The notes: generated from the letters alone by a model not told the origin. DNA of 64,000 nucleotides from Aldrovandia affinis (GCA_029706075.1 JAINUG010000395.1:124001-188000), one strand, 5' to 3'; counted from the first letter of the stretch, positions 1 through 54,483 are shown. A program made the numbers and translations.

Positions 1-379
1 GGCCTGCTGACCGCAGGGGGGCGAAGAGAGGCTCTCTGACCACTGGGGGGGTATTTTAGAGATAAGGGAAGGATAGCTGTGTAACAACAGGCTTATTGAT
101 CCTGACGTTCTGAACCAGCAGATGTGTTTACCACGAGCCGATGGGAGGGAAACGATAAAAAGCACAGGGTGCTGGACTGGGAGGTATCCATGTGATCGAG
201 AGACCTCCCCTGCGATGCAGCACCAGCCTGAACTTGCACACGTGCACACGAGTGATTACGCACAAACGCAGTCTGCAATATCCTGGGTGGAGAGTGCTGA
301 ACAGTGCTGATTAAGGCTTGTCCACCGGGTAAATGCTTATAATTTGATACTTTATAAACGAGTTCCAGAGAACACCTAC
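1..379. other. ABCB7 intron 11, partial
   Basis: Sequence downstream of the exon ending at 380. No repeat family or exon recognised. The next ABCB7 exon is not in the window. Confidence 0.7.
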
Positions 380-43760
<43,381 letters not shown>

Positions 43761-43845
43761 GTTGAGTCAAAAAGAGGGTTGTCCGGAAGCAGGGACAGAT
43801 GTATTGTGGGATGTGGTTATACCATGTGGCAGGGGCGGAGATAAC
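43761..43845 (-). promoter_or_regulatory. ABCB7 proximal promoter elements
   Basis: Just upstream of the ABCB7 start codon there is an ETS-type core, ccggaag, at 43783-43789 and a GC box, ggggcgg, at 43832-43838. No TATA box is evident. This is a usual housekeeping arrangement. Promoter activity is inferred. Confidence 0.5.
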
Positions 43846-44389
43846 CTGTCATGAGTGCAAAGCATGACGAGCGCGCAGAAAATCACATTACCGAACTCCC
43901 ATGTATGAACATTGCTTAATAACAGGCATGCTGTTGTCACTAGGTAACGTAACAGCGAGAGTTTTATATATCATATATCATGAGTTCATTTCTTTAAGTT
44001 AACATGTATATCATTGCTTGCGTTTATAAGGCCAATAGGCGACTGGTAGAGAATATTTTCGTATCTGCTAATAATAAATAGCTACAATATCAGTGGCAAT
44101 AATAGCGTGTCAGCAGCATTTACATTAATTATGTTAGGCTATATAGTAGACTAGCTACAGTACAATGTTGGCCACTCGATAAATGCTCTTCAAGAAACCG
44201 TGGGCTGAACAGTAGGCTAAACACAGATAATAACACACATTGACAAAGGACGTAAATAATAATAATATAATATTATAATTATCTGATCAAATATGCTAGT
44301 AACGTTAGTTAGGTCTAACAGTTTATCAAAATAGGCGTTGCTTTTCAACAGCATTTCATAACCTATATTGCACTTCATAAGCTACAGTA

Positions 44390-45206
44390 CCAGTCAAAAG
44401 TTTGAGTACACCTGCTGGAAACTAGGTTTATCTCATAATTGACAATGCTTTACACCGTATACGTTTCTGTAAATACTTTAAAATGACAAAAAACACATGT
44501 AACAATGAACATCAAAGAAATGATGACCTCTTCAGACTCGACTACCACTGAACACTGTCCATCTAGTCAATCTGTTGTCACCACTGTTTACTTGTTCTAC
44601 ACTATTCAAAAAATGTTTTTTAATAAAAAAATAAAAAATACACTAACCTTTTCTTTTCCAGTGTTACAGGTATGATACGCAGACGCCTGCAATTATGTCT
44701 ATTGCTGTATTACTGCACTGATCTTGTGCGCTAACTATGATTGTTCTTACCTTGTATTAATGCACATCTTGTAAGCTAAATGCTTAAAATGTAAAAATGT
44801 AAATGTTCAAGAAAATTATATTGAAAATTGAATCTTGGATTCCTCAAAATAGCCACCCTTTGCCGTGGTAACAGTCTCACAAACACGGGCCATTCAGTTA
44901 ATAGGTTTCAGCAGGGAATCATCCGACATGAGACATGTCTCTCCTGCAGCAATTCCCAGAGACACTTGTGGGTTGCTTTGCTTTGACCCTTCTGTCCAGT
45001 TCGTCCCATACACTTTCTATGGGATTGAGGTCTGGAGACTGGGCAGGCCAGGTCATCAGTTTGAGTTGTCCTTCACCTTCCTCCTCCAGGTAGTTCTTGC
45101 ACAACTTCAAGGTGTTTTTCGGGTCGTTATCTTGCTGAAGAATGAAGGAGTGCCCGATTAGCCATAATATAGATGGAAGGTGTACTCAAACTTTTGACTG
45201 GTATAT
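44390..45206 (-). mobile_element. Tc1-like transposon, deleted, with an L2 tail nested in it
   Basis: Terminal repeats are taccagtcaaaagtttgagt then acacct (left) and their complement at 45180-45206. The reverse strand retains the transposase end: TWPAQSPDLNPIESVWDELD then RRVKAKQP (44919-45110), which holds the final acidic residue of the DD34E triad. The central transposase is deleted. An L2 3' fragment interrupts it at 44524-44806. It lies between ABCB7 and UPRT. Confidence 0.88.
44524..44806 (+). mobile_element. L2 LINE 3' fragment nested in Tc1
   Basis: It begins gacctcttcagactcgacta, equivalent to the L2 copy at about 12195, continues through ttgtcaccactgtttacttg, an A-rich tract and ttacaggtatgatacgcaga, and ends agctaaatgcttaaaatgta. 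Part of the tail hairpin (gtcgctctggataagagcgt) has been lost. Confidence 0.85.
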
Positions 45207-45435
45207 TCCAATGGAACTCTGAAATTAGCTACATAAATAGTCCAAGTAAACATTTCATAAATATTTAATCTACAGTATTCAACAATTAAAGATTTTTCGT
45301 TTGAAGTTCGCACACTGACCCGCATAGCCTAATTCACGCTTCAGCAGCACTACCACTGTGTGGACAGCTCCTATAGGCCCATATCTGTTAAGCCTACGAT
45401 TAGGTTCTCTTTACTTTCATCTGTGCAAATTTGTC

Positions 45436-45608
45436 AATGACTTTGTAATGATTTCGCTTTGTCTCTCTCAAAATAAAGAAGGGCAAGGTGACAGAGAAGC
45501 TCCTCGCCCATAGATCAACGTAGGTATGCCTTAATCAATTTGAGGCGGCTGAACGTTCGCACTGCCTGGGCGCTGCTTATCGGTATGCTGAGGAAAATCC
45601 TGTAGCCT
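45436..45608 (-). pseudogene. hAT transposase C-terminal dimerisation domain remnant
   Basis: The reverse strand reads YRIFLSIPISSAQAVRTFSR, LKLIKAYLR, a stop, then SMGEELLCHLALLYFERDKA. This follows the hATC consensus of fish hAT elements (LRI-LTIPV-SAERSFSKLKLIK-YLRSSM-QERL). It has in-frame stops. Upstream sequence to about 45900 may be more of the same element but is not recognisable. A plain DNA transposon remnant, not a host gene. Confidence 0.78.
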
Positions 45609-47146
45609 ATAAAACAGCTAGATCTGAGGATGCCTTGTGCATGTCTTTGGCAATTAAGTATGACAGAATATTTACCATTCGGATTTTGGCCTTTGTAAAT
45701 GTCCCAAAATTGGCTAAATTAGTGACAGCAGCCAGATGTAACATCATCACTGTATAGCGCCAAGTCATTGGCCACTGAGTTATAATCAAAGACGTGTATT
45801 GGGTTAGGTGTCTCAAATTCAAATTGCTATCCCGTAAAGTCCGAAAATCCATGTGTGGCAAATACATTAACGACATAGAAAAATGTTTCCACGTTGAAGC
45901 GGATTCGGCTGTCAGATAGGGTTATCTTCTGATGTTTCGTGGAAAAAGCGTTTCTTTTTGCGCGCTCGTTCTTACCCTTATGTTGTTTTCGTTTTACTCT
46001 CCCTAAAGTGAGTCAATTTATAACGTCAATGGGGGAAGATAGATTAAGATGCATAGAAACCTACATTTCAATATCAATTCTCGATTTCAATTAATGTTTT
46101 ATTTTATTTATTTATTTTACCTCAAACGGCACATAACGTTAGGTACTTTCATAAAACAATGTTCTTCATGAATGAAGTTAGCTTCTGTATTTGGGCACTC
46201 ACGGACCCCCATGGTGCCACATACTAGGTGCGCCGCACACCCGATACTTCCGCTTCTGCCATGTGGTTATCTCTACAGGCCGAGAGGGCCCAAGAACAAT
46301 AACTGTATTGCGTTCGTAACGTTAGTAGTAACTTAGTGATGCTGTCGTAGTTGGGGTTAGCTACTATACTCAATTCTTAACCAAATCAATATCAGTTTTA
46401 CCAAGCCCTAATAGGCCCGCATATGGAAGTCCAAACTTATACAAAAAAGAACGTAATAAATACTTTGAACGGGAGTGGACGTTAAAGTGGATATTAACAA
46501 TAAAAAACACACCAAAGATGCAGGAATACTTGTCATGTGCTGCTGGCCAGGTTGCATTACCATAACTTCAGATAAGTTTAACTTTACAGATTTTTTCGGA
46601 CAGTTTACTCCTCAGCAATAAGGCATATTTGGTGTAGGTTACTACTGTTTAAAAATATCGTATTTTAGTATGGGTTCTACTTGCCATTGATCGCTTTGAT
46701 AGCTATTTCATCATTTATTATGCCATCTGAGACTATTGTGAGCAGGATGAATGAATTGAAACGTCATTACTCGCTCATAATACAGTATTATATCTTGCTA
46801 AAGAGAAAACAATTAGTACATTTCTCATTCTCATAAAAAAATACGCATTAATATTCAAAAGATAGACACTGAACTGTTCCAATGTTTACTGTAAAGAGAA
46901 ATGTGCGTACAGCCACCTGCATACGTCACACGTAATCCATCTACAGGCCTGAAATGTGATGTCAAATACTGTCAAATACCATCATACAGGTTAGGTAATA
47001 GAGTGGATTTTTTTTAAATGACAGATTTCTGTAAGGCATAAAGTAGTAACATTTTCCTCATGTTGCATATAACTCCAGCACCCATTCTGACCTTAGTGTC
47101 AGGTGATATTTAAAAACGATACAGCGCTATTGTGTACGGTTACAAA
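45609..47146. other. Intergenic region upstream of UPRT
   Basis: AT-rich. The only specific signs are the possible continuation of the hAT remnant and, at its right end, the UPRT promoter elements. Confidence 0.55.
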
Positions 47147-47158
47147 ACTACAGTTCCC
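47147..47158 (+). promoter_or_regulatory. ZNF143/THAP11-type element upstream of UPRT
   Basis: actacagttccc matches the conserved ACTACAnnTCCC core found at many vertebrate housekeeping promoters. It lies about 317 bases upstream of the UPRT ATG. Confidence 0.6.
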
Positions 47159-47202
47159 AAGTGAAAAATAAAACTGCTCTCAGCCCCATGAAGCTGGTCC
47201 TA

Positions 47203-47210
47203 TGACGTCA
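47203..47210 (+). promoter_or_regulatory. Perfect cAMP-response element upstream of UPRT
   Basis: The palindrome tgacgtca, 265 bases upstream of the UPRT ATG and 45 bases after the ZNF143-like site. CREB/ATF binding is inferred. The surrounding 47160-47350 region is CpG-richer than its flanks. Confidence 0.6.
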
Positions 47211-47474
47211 GCAGTTGCAAGGTGTCGCATGCTGCGCGGGCAGGCTGGGTCTTTTGATTGACTGTACTTCTGTCCATTCAGACGCAAGATCTAGCCCGCG
47301 ATTACACATCCTGTTACAGTTTTTCTTCCAGGACTATACTTTCTTTCCACTCGGCAAAGTAGCAAGGGGCGATTGCACTAAATGGCTAAGGAGGCACCTA
47401 ATGTCATCTTTTGCATTTAAAAAATAGGAATTAGAAAGTTCAAAGTAGTAAATCCAGACAGTCGTTTCTATTAT

Positions 47475-47752
47475 ATGGAAACGTATTTCGACGACAGTAT
47501 CGCTACAGAGAATAACATGCCTTGCCACAACCAGCAGCCAAACAATGTCAACCAAGACCACGCTATCATGAAGCAGGTTAGGTTTGCGAACAACGCCAGT
47601 ATTTCCGCAGTTTCGAACAGTGGAATCGAGGAAGTGAAAGAAACAAATGAAAATGGACTTAACACTGAAGTTCAAGTTCAACTCGGGCCACAACTGAAAC
47701 TGTTACCACTGAATGACCAAATACGTGAATTGCAGACCATCATAAGAGACAT
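47475..47752 (+). CDS. uprt: UPRT coding exon 1
   Basis: 92 codons plus two bases. It starts METYFDDSIATENNMPCHNQ and ends LPLNDQIRELQTIIRD. An alternative start is the in-frame Met at codon 15, which begins the conserved MPCHNQQ. The first Met is chosen because no upstream stop intervenes within this exon. Donor GTGAGT at 47753. Confidence 0.9.
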
Positions 47753-50700
47753 GTGAGTCTTCCGCCGCGGTGTTGTGACGTGATCATCCAGCTGTCTGAA
47801 ACGACAAAGAATTAGCGGTAGATCATGATAAAAAAAAGCTGTAGCTTGTGGTAGCGTGAGCTATGTATTTGAAAAATGTAAAGATGGGTTGTAGCAACAT
47901 CTGGTGCCATCAGGCTGTTCTTTAGAAAATGTATAGCTTGCTAAGATGCTACCAGTTCACGAGGAAGTAGAGATATAATGGATATAATATCCGAAAATGT
48001 TGCCATGGACTATGGCATAGCAGCTAGTTATGGCCATTACATTAAGCACTGAATGATCGTAAACTAGCTGAGAATTATAACTGTTAGTTGACGTCACCAT
48101 GAGGAGCTAGATGGTTAGCTAAAAGCGCCTACGTCGCAAGACGACGCCATATCGCATGCACACTTTAACTCTGCTATCCCTGTATTTAGGGTCTGAGAAG
48201 GGAGAAGAGGGTCAGGTTTCACTACCGTGCCTTCCAAACAGGGCAACAAGAGAGCCCGTGATAAATGGACTGATGTAGAGAACAGAACTTGTAATTATGT
48301 TGATATACAACGAGACGGTGCATAATTTCAAGAGGCATGGGAATATGATAATATTCACACGATGTAATAATATGTAAAATGCCAATCGGATCAGTGTTGT
48401 ATGAAAATGCACTCTTTCGGATATTTAATAGGACACTTTGGCTGTTTACTAAAGTAAGTAGATATAAACTACAATTTAACATGCAATTTTGTATTTGCAA
48501 ATACGTGTTTGCAAATAAACCTCAGGGTAAGTATTTATATGAATGAAGTGTACCAAAACATACCAAGTAACTGGCCCTTTCAAGGCATTTTGGAATAACA
48601 GGTGCTTGAGTTAGGACTAACAGGTACACTCCCTAGGTTTCATAGAGTGACCTGAGCATGCAGTATTGCATTAAGAGGAAAGTCGAAAGAGACGAAGTAA
48701 ACATGAAACGTTTACTTTAAACGTGATCTGGTGCAGTAAGTTACCTTTGACGGGACAGTGGGAAATAGTGTCACTTCATTTACGTTACAAAATTCTGTAA
48801 AAGTGAAGGTCAAATGATGTGGTTCGGGGCCACAACCACATGGGCAGTACCTACATTTAAACTGTCATTTCAACCAGTCTTCAGAATACTTTCGCCTTGC
48901 CAAGTTCACAGTGGATGGCTGGTTAATTGGCAGTTAGTAACGAGGCTGCACTTGTTCCCTTTTTAACAGGAAAACCAGCAGGGGAGATTTTGTGTTTTGT
49001 GCGGACCGACTGGTAAGATTATGCCTTTTTAGTTGTTTGTATGCATCTGTAAAAGTTGGGCATGTTGGTATCATGATGCTGTGGTGGGAGTGATTATGGC
49101 TGGTACTTAGCCATTGCAACCCTTAAATAGTAAGTACAATCCCACACATACAGCCTTACATGATGTAACAGTTTGTTTATTTAAGCTTATTGATCTCCAT
49201 GTTGCAGTAATATATTTCCTCTCTGCTAAAGTGTCATTCTACAACATGGTATGTATTTTCACACATACATAAAATGCTGGGAGTTTTGCCAATGTTTACT
49301 GAGCATGTGTATTGCAATGGGCACTTCGCTTACAAAATTCTCGGTCACAAATTACTAGTCTATATTTTTCAAATATTGTGGTGTCTCGATCAGTGCCACA
49401 ATCCTGCAGGTTTTTTGGTCACTTTACAGCAAAATAAAGAGTATTTTGAGCACATAATAATATAATAATAATAATAATAATAATATATGCCATTTAGCAG
49501 ATGCTTTTATCCAAAGCGACTTACAGTAGTGAATGCATACATTTTCAGTATATGTGGCCCCAGTGGCCCACATGGTCACCTGCATCAGTTTAACCTAAAT
49601 ATAAAGTTTATAATCACTTAGCTTTAAGATATTACACAAGATATTAAAAAGTCAAGTTAAATGCAAGCTTTTTTTTTAAAGTAATTTTTAAATTTTAGTT
49701 TCTGATTTTTCTCCCATTTTCTCCCAATTTGGTAGCCAATTAGACCCGCTATTTTATGTCAATCCCCCCCTAGTAATGTGAGTTTGCTGCTGTAGTCCTG
49801 CGACCGGTAGTGACGAAGGCGAAGTAACGCTTCCTCCGAGACGGCACTCGCCAAGCCGTCGACCGTAACCCGGTACTACAGGGCCACTCTTATGCGCAGT
49901 GAACGTCATGTCGGCTTCCCTCCCCCCTCCCTGGGGTGGACAGCCAATCGCCACCCCTGGTGGCACTCCCGGCCAGAGCCGACTCTGGCGAGACGGGGAA
50001 TAAATGCAAGCTTTTTAAGTTGACATTAATATGGCTATCTGATCAGCATTACTTTGTGAGCAGATATTGTACAAATTTGTCTACCATTAGTACTGTTGCG
50101 TTGACTGTTTTCACCCACAGATCAGACTTGTGGTTGAACAAGGACTCAATCAGCTGCCATACTCAGAGTGCACCGTGATCACTCCCACAGGTGAGCCCCT
50201 GAGCCAGTCGTGTCAGGGTTCGAAATATGATTTGGTTCCAAAGAGGACATCAGTTGAACAAAGGGGGGCTATTTGACTCTCTGAACTCTTATCTTGTTTC
50301 TTCCTCTAGGGCACAAGTACGACGGTGTCAAGTTCGAGAAGGGGAACTGTGGGGTCAGCATCATGAGAAGTGGTGAGTCGCCAGTGTTTATAGTTTTTTG
50401 CCTGGGAAATAATGTATTTTGATTGGTTCATACAACCAACAGTGACAGTGATTGACTTCTTGTCCCACCTGGGATTTGAATCTGCTTCTGTACCTTGTAG
50501 TTATGAGTCCAGTTCTTTTTTCACCTGGGTTTAGTGGGCTACAGGACTGATCTGATTTCATCCTTGCCAAATTACAGTGACAAATCACATGCTTTATATA
50601 TCTCTATATATATATATATATAACTGGTTCTGTGCTAATGGAATAGGTGTCCTGCATTTAGATAACTGTCCTTGTGTTGCTTATTGAGAGCAGAGTAGAG

Positions 50701-53625
50701 CAGGCAGCCTGAGAGCTCTGCTCTGAATGGTCTTGAGTGTCCTGTTACTCCATGGGAAACAGATATTTGGAATGTCGTACCTCCCCCTGGTCTCGGTTAA
50801 CAGAGGCATGTCTGGTTTATAAGCCTGACTGGACGAGGTAAACCTGACACAGTTGGTAAGCAAGCCAAGCTTCCCCCTGACATGCATACGTGCAAAGTTT
50901 CAGTTCCCTGACAGACAGATGTGTAGATCTTCTTGCTGCCCCCCTGACAGGCAGGTTTGTAGAACTTCCTGCTTTCCCCTTACAGGCAGACATGTTAAGT
51001 GTCCTACTTCCCCCGACAGTCAAATGTGTACAGCTTCCCACTTCCCTGACAGGTAGTTATGTATAGCATCCTGGTTCACCCTGGCAGGCAGACATATGAT
51101 GGTAGGCAAACGTAGTACTTCCTGCTTCATCCGTGGAGCTTTGTGCAATGACATTTGTGTGATCACCCAGCCTCCCTCATACTCTCCTGTCCACAGGTGA
51201 GGCCATGGAGCAGGGCCTGAGAGACTGCTGCAGGTCCATCCGCATTGGTAAGATCCTCATACAGAGCGACGAAGACACCCAGAAGGCCAAAGTCTTCTAT
51301 GCAAAGTTCCCCCCCGACATCTACAGGAGAAAGGTGTTGCTCATGTACCCGATTCTAAGTGAGTATGTGCCACAGTGAAGGGCAGTAGGGGGATAGGGGA
51401 CGGGGGATGCAAGTGGACCACAGAGACACTGGACATTTAATTTCAAACACATGGCAAGTGAGACCGTCCATCACAATTGAGCACAAAATCACGTTGAAAT
51501 GTAATGGACCCTTTTGCTTTGTGCAAGGCCAGAAATGCGTAACGCACTTCCTTTGGCATTTCCTCTGGTGCTGTCAGTGTTCTTTTCTTAACCTTGCAAT
51601 TTGGGGAACTTGGGCCATGTCTGAAATCGCCCCCTGTATGTCATATAGTCCACTATTTCGGGTGTCCAACATTTTCTAGTGGTGCCTGCATTCTCAACTA
51701 TAAATCTGATCCACTTTATAGTCCACAAGAAATATCCCACAATTCACTGCAAATTGTAGTAAAGCCATGTACCCCATATGGTTAAAAAAAAAAGGACCAT
51801 AATGCATCGTGCATCATTGCAGTTCATGTTGTGTTAATGTGCCGCAATTCCCGACTAGGTAGCGGTGCTCAAATGATGACAAAATGGTAGCAACATAGTG
51901 TGCTCTTGTTATTTCACGCCCTGACCTCTCATATAGTGTTATATATAGATTAATCTAAGCAGGGAATAGGGAATGAGTGAACAAATTCGGACACAGCCCG
52001 TGTGTAGTTTGGTACAGCTGGGAATAATTTTGAAAACAACAGAGAGGGGACCCTGAGATGGCTGTGACTGACTGAATATTGAGGATACAATGATGACAGT
52101 AGGTTGCCATTCTTAAAGGGAATTGGGTGATGCATTATACAACAAAACAGAAAAAAAGCTAACGGAACGATGCATCTCTCACTCCTGCAGTGCTTCCAAC
52201 AGTGTTCTTTTTTTTAGTTCCCTAGCAGTCCAAGAACACAAAAGGTCCAATCTGATTTATTTCAAGCCGACTCCTGCAGCTCACTAGATGCCTTCAAAAC
52301 ATTCAGCATCGCTAACCCACAGTGGATAATTACAGCCTTCTGAAAGGGATTATACATACAGTGGGTATAAAAAGTAGTCACCCCTTTGGCATTTCTCACT
52401 TTTTTTTTTTTCTTACTTCATAGAATCAAAATTGATTTAATTTCTTGCCACTGATCAACACAAAATACTCAATAATGACAAATAAAATAAAAAAACAACT
52501 CTAAACTCTTTTTCTTAATTAATTACAAATAAAAAAGACAAATTGATTCCATACGTATTCACCCCCCTTGGCTTAATACTTGGTAGAAGCACCTTTAGCT
52601 GCAATTACAGCTGTGAGTCTCTACCAGCTTTGCACATCTGGATGCTGCAATTTTCACCCATTCCTCTTTACAAAATTTCTCAAGCTCGTCAGGTTGGTGA
52701 AAACCATTAATAAAACACGAGTATGCATTTTTTCATTGCGATATTTTTAAGCCCAGACAGTAATATTGTGCTCTGTCTGGTTTCGTGCAAACTGAACTGT
52801 GGGTCTGTTCCTCTGCTGGTGTCCTGGCAGGCACAGGTAACACAGTGATCGAAGCCGTCAGAGTGCTGATCGAACACGGCCTGCAGCCCAAACACATCAT
52901 CCTCCTCAGCCTCTTCTCCACCCCTCACGGTATGTGGTCCCCCCCCCTCGACATCTCCCACCACCCCCACCTCTGAACACTGGAGCCAATAGGAAATATC
53001 ATTTCTCTCTTTTCCAGTGATGGGAGAACGAGGCTCATGAATCCCATTATGAGTGGAGGTATTGTGTCAATCACTCGTTTGATCCAATCGAAAGAGTGCC
53101 GTCTGCAGCAAAATACCACGATGGTTTCAAACTTGCGAGTCACTGGCAACACATGGTAGATAATATAATAATAATATACGCCATTTAGCAGACGCTTTTA
53201 TCCAAAGCGACTTACAGTAGTGAATGCATACATTTTTGTGGCCCCAATGGGGATTGAACCCACAACCTAAGCATTGCCAACGCTGTGCTCTACCAACTGA
53301 GCCACACAGAGCCACAGATCCACTCAGTCTTAGGTTTCACTCCTCATTCAGCTGTTACGACTCTTTCAAGTGAGCAGAACTTACTTGTGGAGCCTAGTGA
53401 AAAATGGACGGACCTCACCCTCTAACCCTGGTGTGTGTTGAACAGGGGTTGGCCCGTTTCCAGAGGTTTTAGCGACAACCCTAAATGGATTCCTTAAATC
53501 TGTGTGCTGTTTTGCCAGGTGCAAAGTCAATCATCCAGGAGTTCCCTGACATCACCATCTTGACAACCGAGTTACACCCAGTGGCCCCAACACACTTTGG
53601 ACAGAAGTACTTTGGGACGGACTAG
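47475..53625 (+). CDS. uprt: UPRT, uracil phosphoribosyltransferase homolog, complete
   Basis: Seven coding exons: 47475-47752, 48970-49012, 50121-50190, 50310-50372, 51197-51358, 52831-52929, 53519-53625. They join in frame to 274 codons (273 residues and TAG), against 309 in human. The difference is in the variable N terminus. The N-terminal MPCHNQQ motif and PLNDQIRELQTIIRD precede the phosphoribosyltransferase fold (about 94-273): RGDFVFCADRLIRLVVEQGL, GVKFEKGNCGVSIMRSGEAM, YPILSTGNTVIEAV (PRPP loop position) and a C terminus of HFGQKYFGTD. Bacterial enzymes salvage uracil with PRPP to UMP. Vertebrate UPRT lacks part of the uracil-binding segment, and the human protein has been reported inactive, so a catalytic role here is doubtful. 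It is divergent from ABCB7 and convergent with ZDHHC15. Confidence 0.96.
48970..49012 (+). CDS. uprt: UPRT coding exon 2
   Basis: A 43-base exon encoding KTSRGDFVFCADRL, matching human KTASRGDFMFSADRL. Acceptor TTAACAG, donor GTAAGA. The 1.2-kb intron before it (47753-48969) shows no recognised feature. Confidence 0.93.
49458..49567 (-). mobile_element. tRNA-headed SINE, tail half only
   Basis: Tail and body of the SINE family at 16690-16838 (agcgacttacagtagtgaat and onwards), with an AAT microsatellite at the tail side. It stops at ggccccagtgg, so the tRNA head is missing (5' truncation). UPRT intron 2. Confidence 0.88.
49674..50000 (-). mobile_element. Long tRNA-headed SINE with 16-bp target duplication
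   Basis: A minus-strand copy of the family at 30921 and 41367 (ctgtccaccccagggagggg and gcgagtgccgtctcggagga on the reverse strand). The flanks taaatgcaagcttttt at 49658-49673 and 50001-50016 are identical, a clear LINE-type target-site duplication. UPRT intron 2, 104 bases before exon 3. Confidence 0.93.
50121..50190 (+). CDS. uprt: UPRT coding exon 3
   Basis: 23 codons plus one base: IRLVVEQGLNQLPYSECTVI then TPT. Acceptor CACCCACAG, donor GTGAGC. Confidence 0.95.
50310..50372 (+). CDS. uprt: UPRT coding exon 4
   Basis: HKYDGVKFEKGNCGVSIMRS, strongly conserved. Phase two to one. Acceptor CCTCTAG, donor GTGAGT. Confidence 0.96.
50865..51128 (+). repeat. Degenerate minisatellite in UPRT intron 4
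   Basis: About seven diverged units of roughly 34-36 bases built on cttccccctgacaggcagac and a following atgtgta-like part (for example at 50871, 50902, 50938, 50972, 51008, 51040 and 51075). No unit is identical to the next. Confidence 0.75.
51197..51358 (+). CDS. uprt: UPRT coding exon 5
   Basis: GEAMEQGLRDCCRSIRIGKI, LIQSDEDTQKAKVFYAKFPP and DIYRRKVLLMYPIL, very close to human. The donor GTGAGT splits Ser206. Intron 5 (51359-52830) holds the Tc1 fragment below and nothing else recognised. Confidence 0.96.
52362..52702 (-). mobile_element. Tc1-like transposon, one end only
   Basis: It begins with the terminal sequence acagtgggtataaaaagtag then tcacccctttggca. Further in are ttggcttaatacttggtaga and acccattcctctttacaaaa, which are C-terminal transposase and flanking sequence of a common fish Tc1 type in reverse. 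It breaks off at about 52702 with no partner terminal repeat. UPRT intron 5. Confidence 0.82.
52831..52929 (+). CDS. uprt: UPRT coding exon 6
   Basis: TGNTVIEAVRVLIEHGLQPK then HIILLSLFSTPH. TGNTVIEA occupies the PRPP-binding loop position. Acceptor TGGCAG, donor GTATGT. Confidence 0.96.
53160..53312 (-). mobile_element. tRNA-headed SINE with L2-type tail
   Basis: A full copy of the 16690-16838 family (head gtggctcagttggtagagca, tail gcgtctgctaaatggcgtat) in UPRT intron 6. Confidence 0.93.
53519..53625 (+). CDS. uprt: UPRT coding exon 7 and stop
   Basis: AKSIIQEFPDITILTTELHP, VAPTHFGQKYFGTD and a TAG at 53623-53625. Acceptor TTTGCCAG. Confidence 0.96.
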
Positions 53626-53969
53626 ACTGCCTTCAGAGAACCGAACAATTGACGCCGTACCGTGACAAACCGTTAAGTGTGAATTGTCTCTCCGCTCTGT
53701 GTTAAGAGCAGCCTTTGAGGACCCCTGCTGTAGATTTCTGCTCTAGTCTCTGCACATGCTTAGTGTTCCACACTGACAAGACATTTTCCCCCAAAACAAA
53801 ACTACAGAAGAAAAAAAGGCACATTCCATACAGATCTATTAGTAAATGGTGTGCTTGCTTGTATTGCAAACTCAAATATATATATATATAGAGAGCAATA
53901 TTCAACATCTTATTTATTTGTTTAATGTAGTCCATTTGTAGTGGTTTGCTTTCAATTTTTGAAAAAATG

Positions 53970-53975
53970 AATAAA
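53970..53975 (+). terminator. UPRT polyadenylation signal
   Basis: aataaa 345 bases after the stop codon, followed by T-rich sequence. It suggests a 3' end near 53995. Confidence 0.65.
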
Positions 53976-54477
53976 ACTAATATTTTTCATTCCACATCGT
54001 CTCCTGTTCTAATGAATTTCTGCAGTCATCAGTAGCCTCTTCAAGAGATAATGCAAATGTCTTTTTTCTATTAATATTTTGATAAATGTCTTTCATTGCA
54101 TGAGTTGCTGAGTGCTTCAGATCTTAAGGCATGTCAAGAAATTTAATAGAGGAGACAGTCTGCCTTTTGTTCTGCTTAACCACCCCCTTACAGTCAAGCA
54201 TGTTGGTATATACCCAGTTTGTCCCCCTGCTCCAGTGCCAGTGGTATACTCCACTAATGATGCACCACATTTCGCTCCGGTCATCTTGGATTCTAGGGAA
54301 CCGCTTCGCTACATTGCCTACAAAGTCATTGATTCACAGAAATGGAATGCGGTCACCTTTCCAGTACGAGATTATAATTAACCACTACTATTTCACGATT
54401 AATATTTCATAAAATATTGACCTGATCTTAAGAATAATTCACAGGTACAGACAGTAGTACAGACACGATTCTGTGGT

Positions 54478-54483
54478 TTTATT
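54478..54483 (-). terminator. Candidate ZDHHC15 polyadenylation signal
   Basis: AATAAA on the reverse strand, about 2.8 kb past the ZDHHC15 stop. Other AATAAA hexamers occur closer, so several 3' ends are possible. If used, the two convergent transcripts would end about 450 bases apart. Confidence 0.4.

Noticed and set aside
54112-54381. 89-codon plus-strand frame between UPRT and ZDHHC15
   Set aside because: No family similarity, no splice context and a poor start context; probably non-coding.
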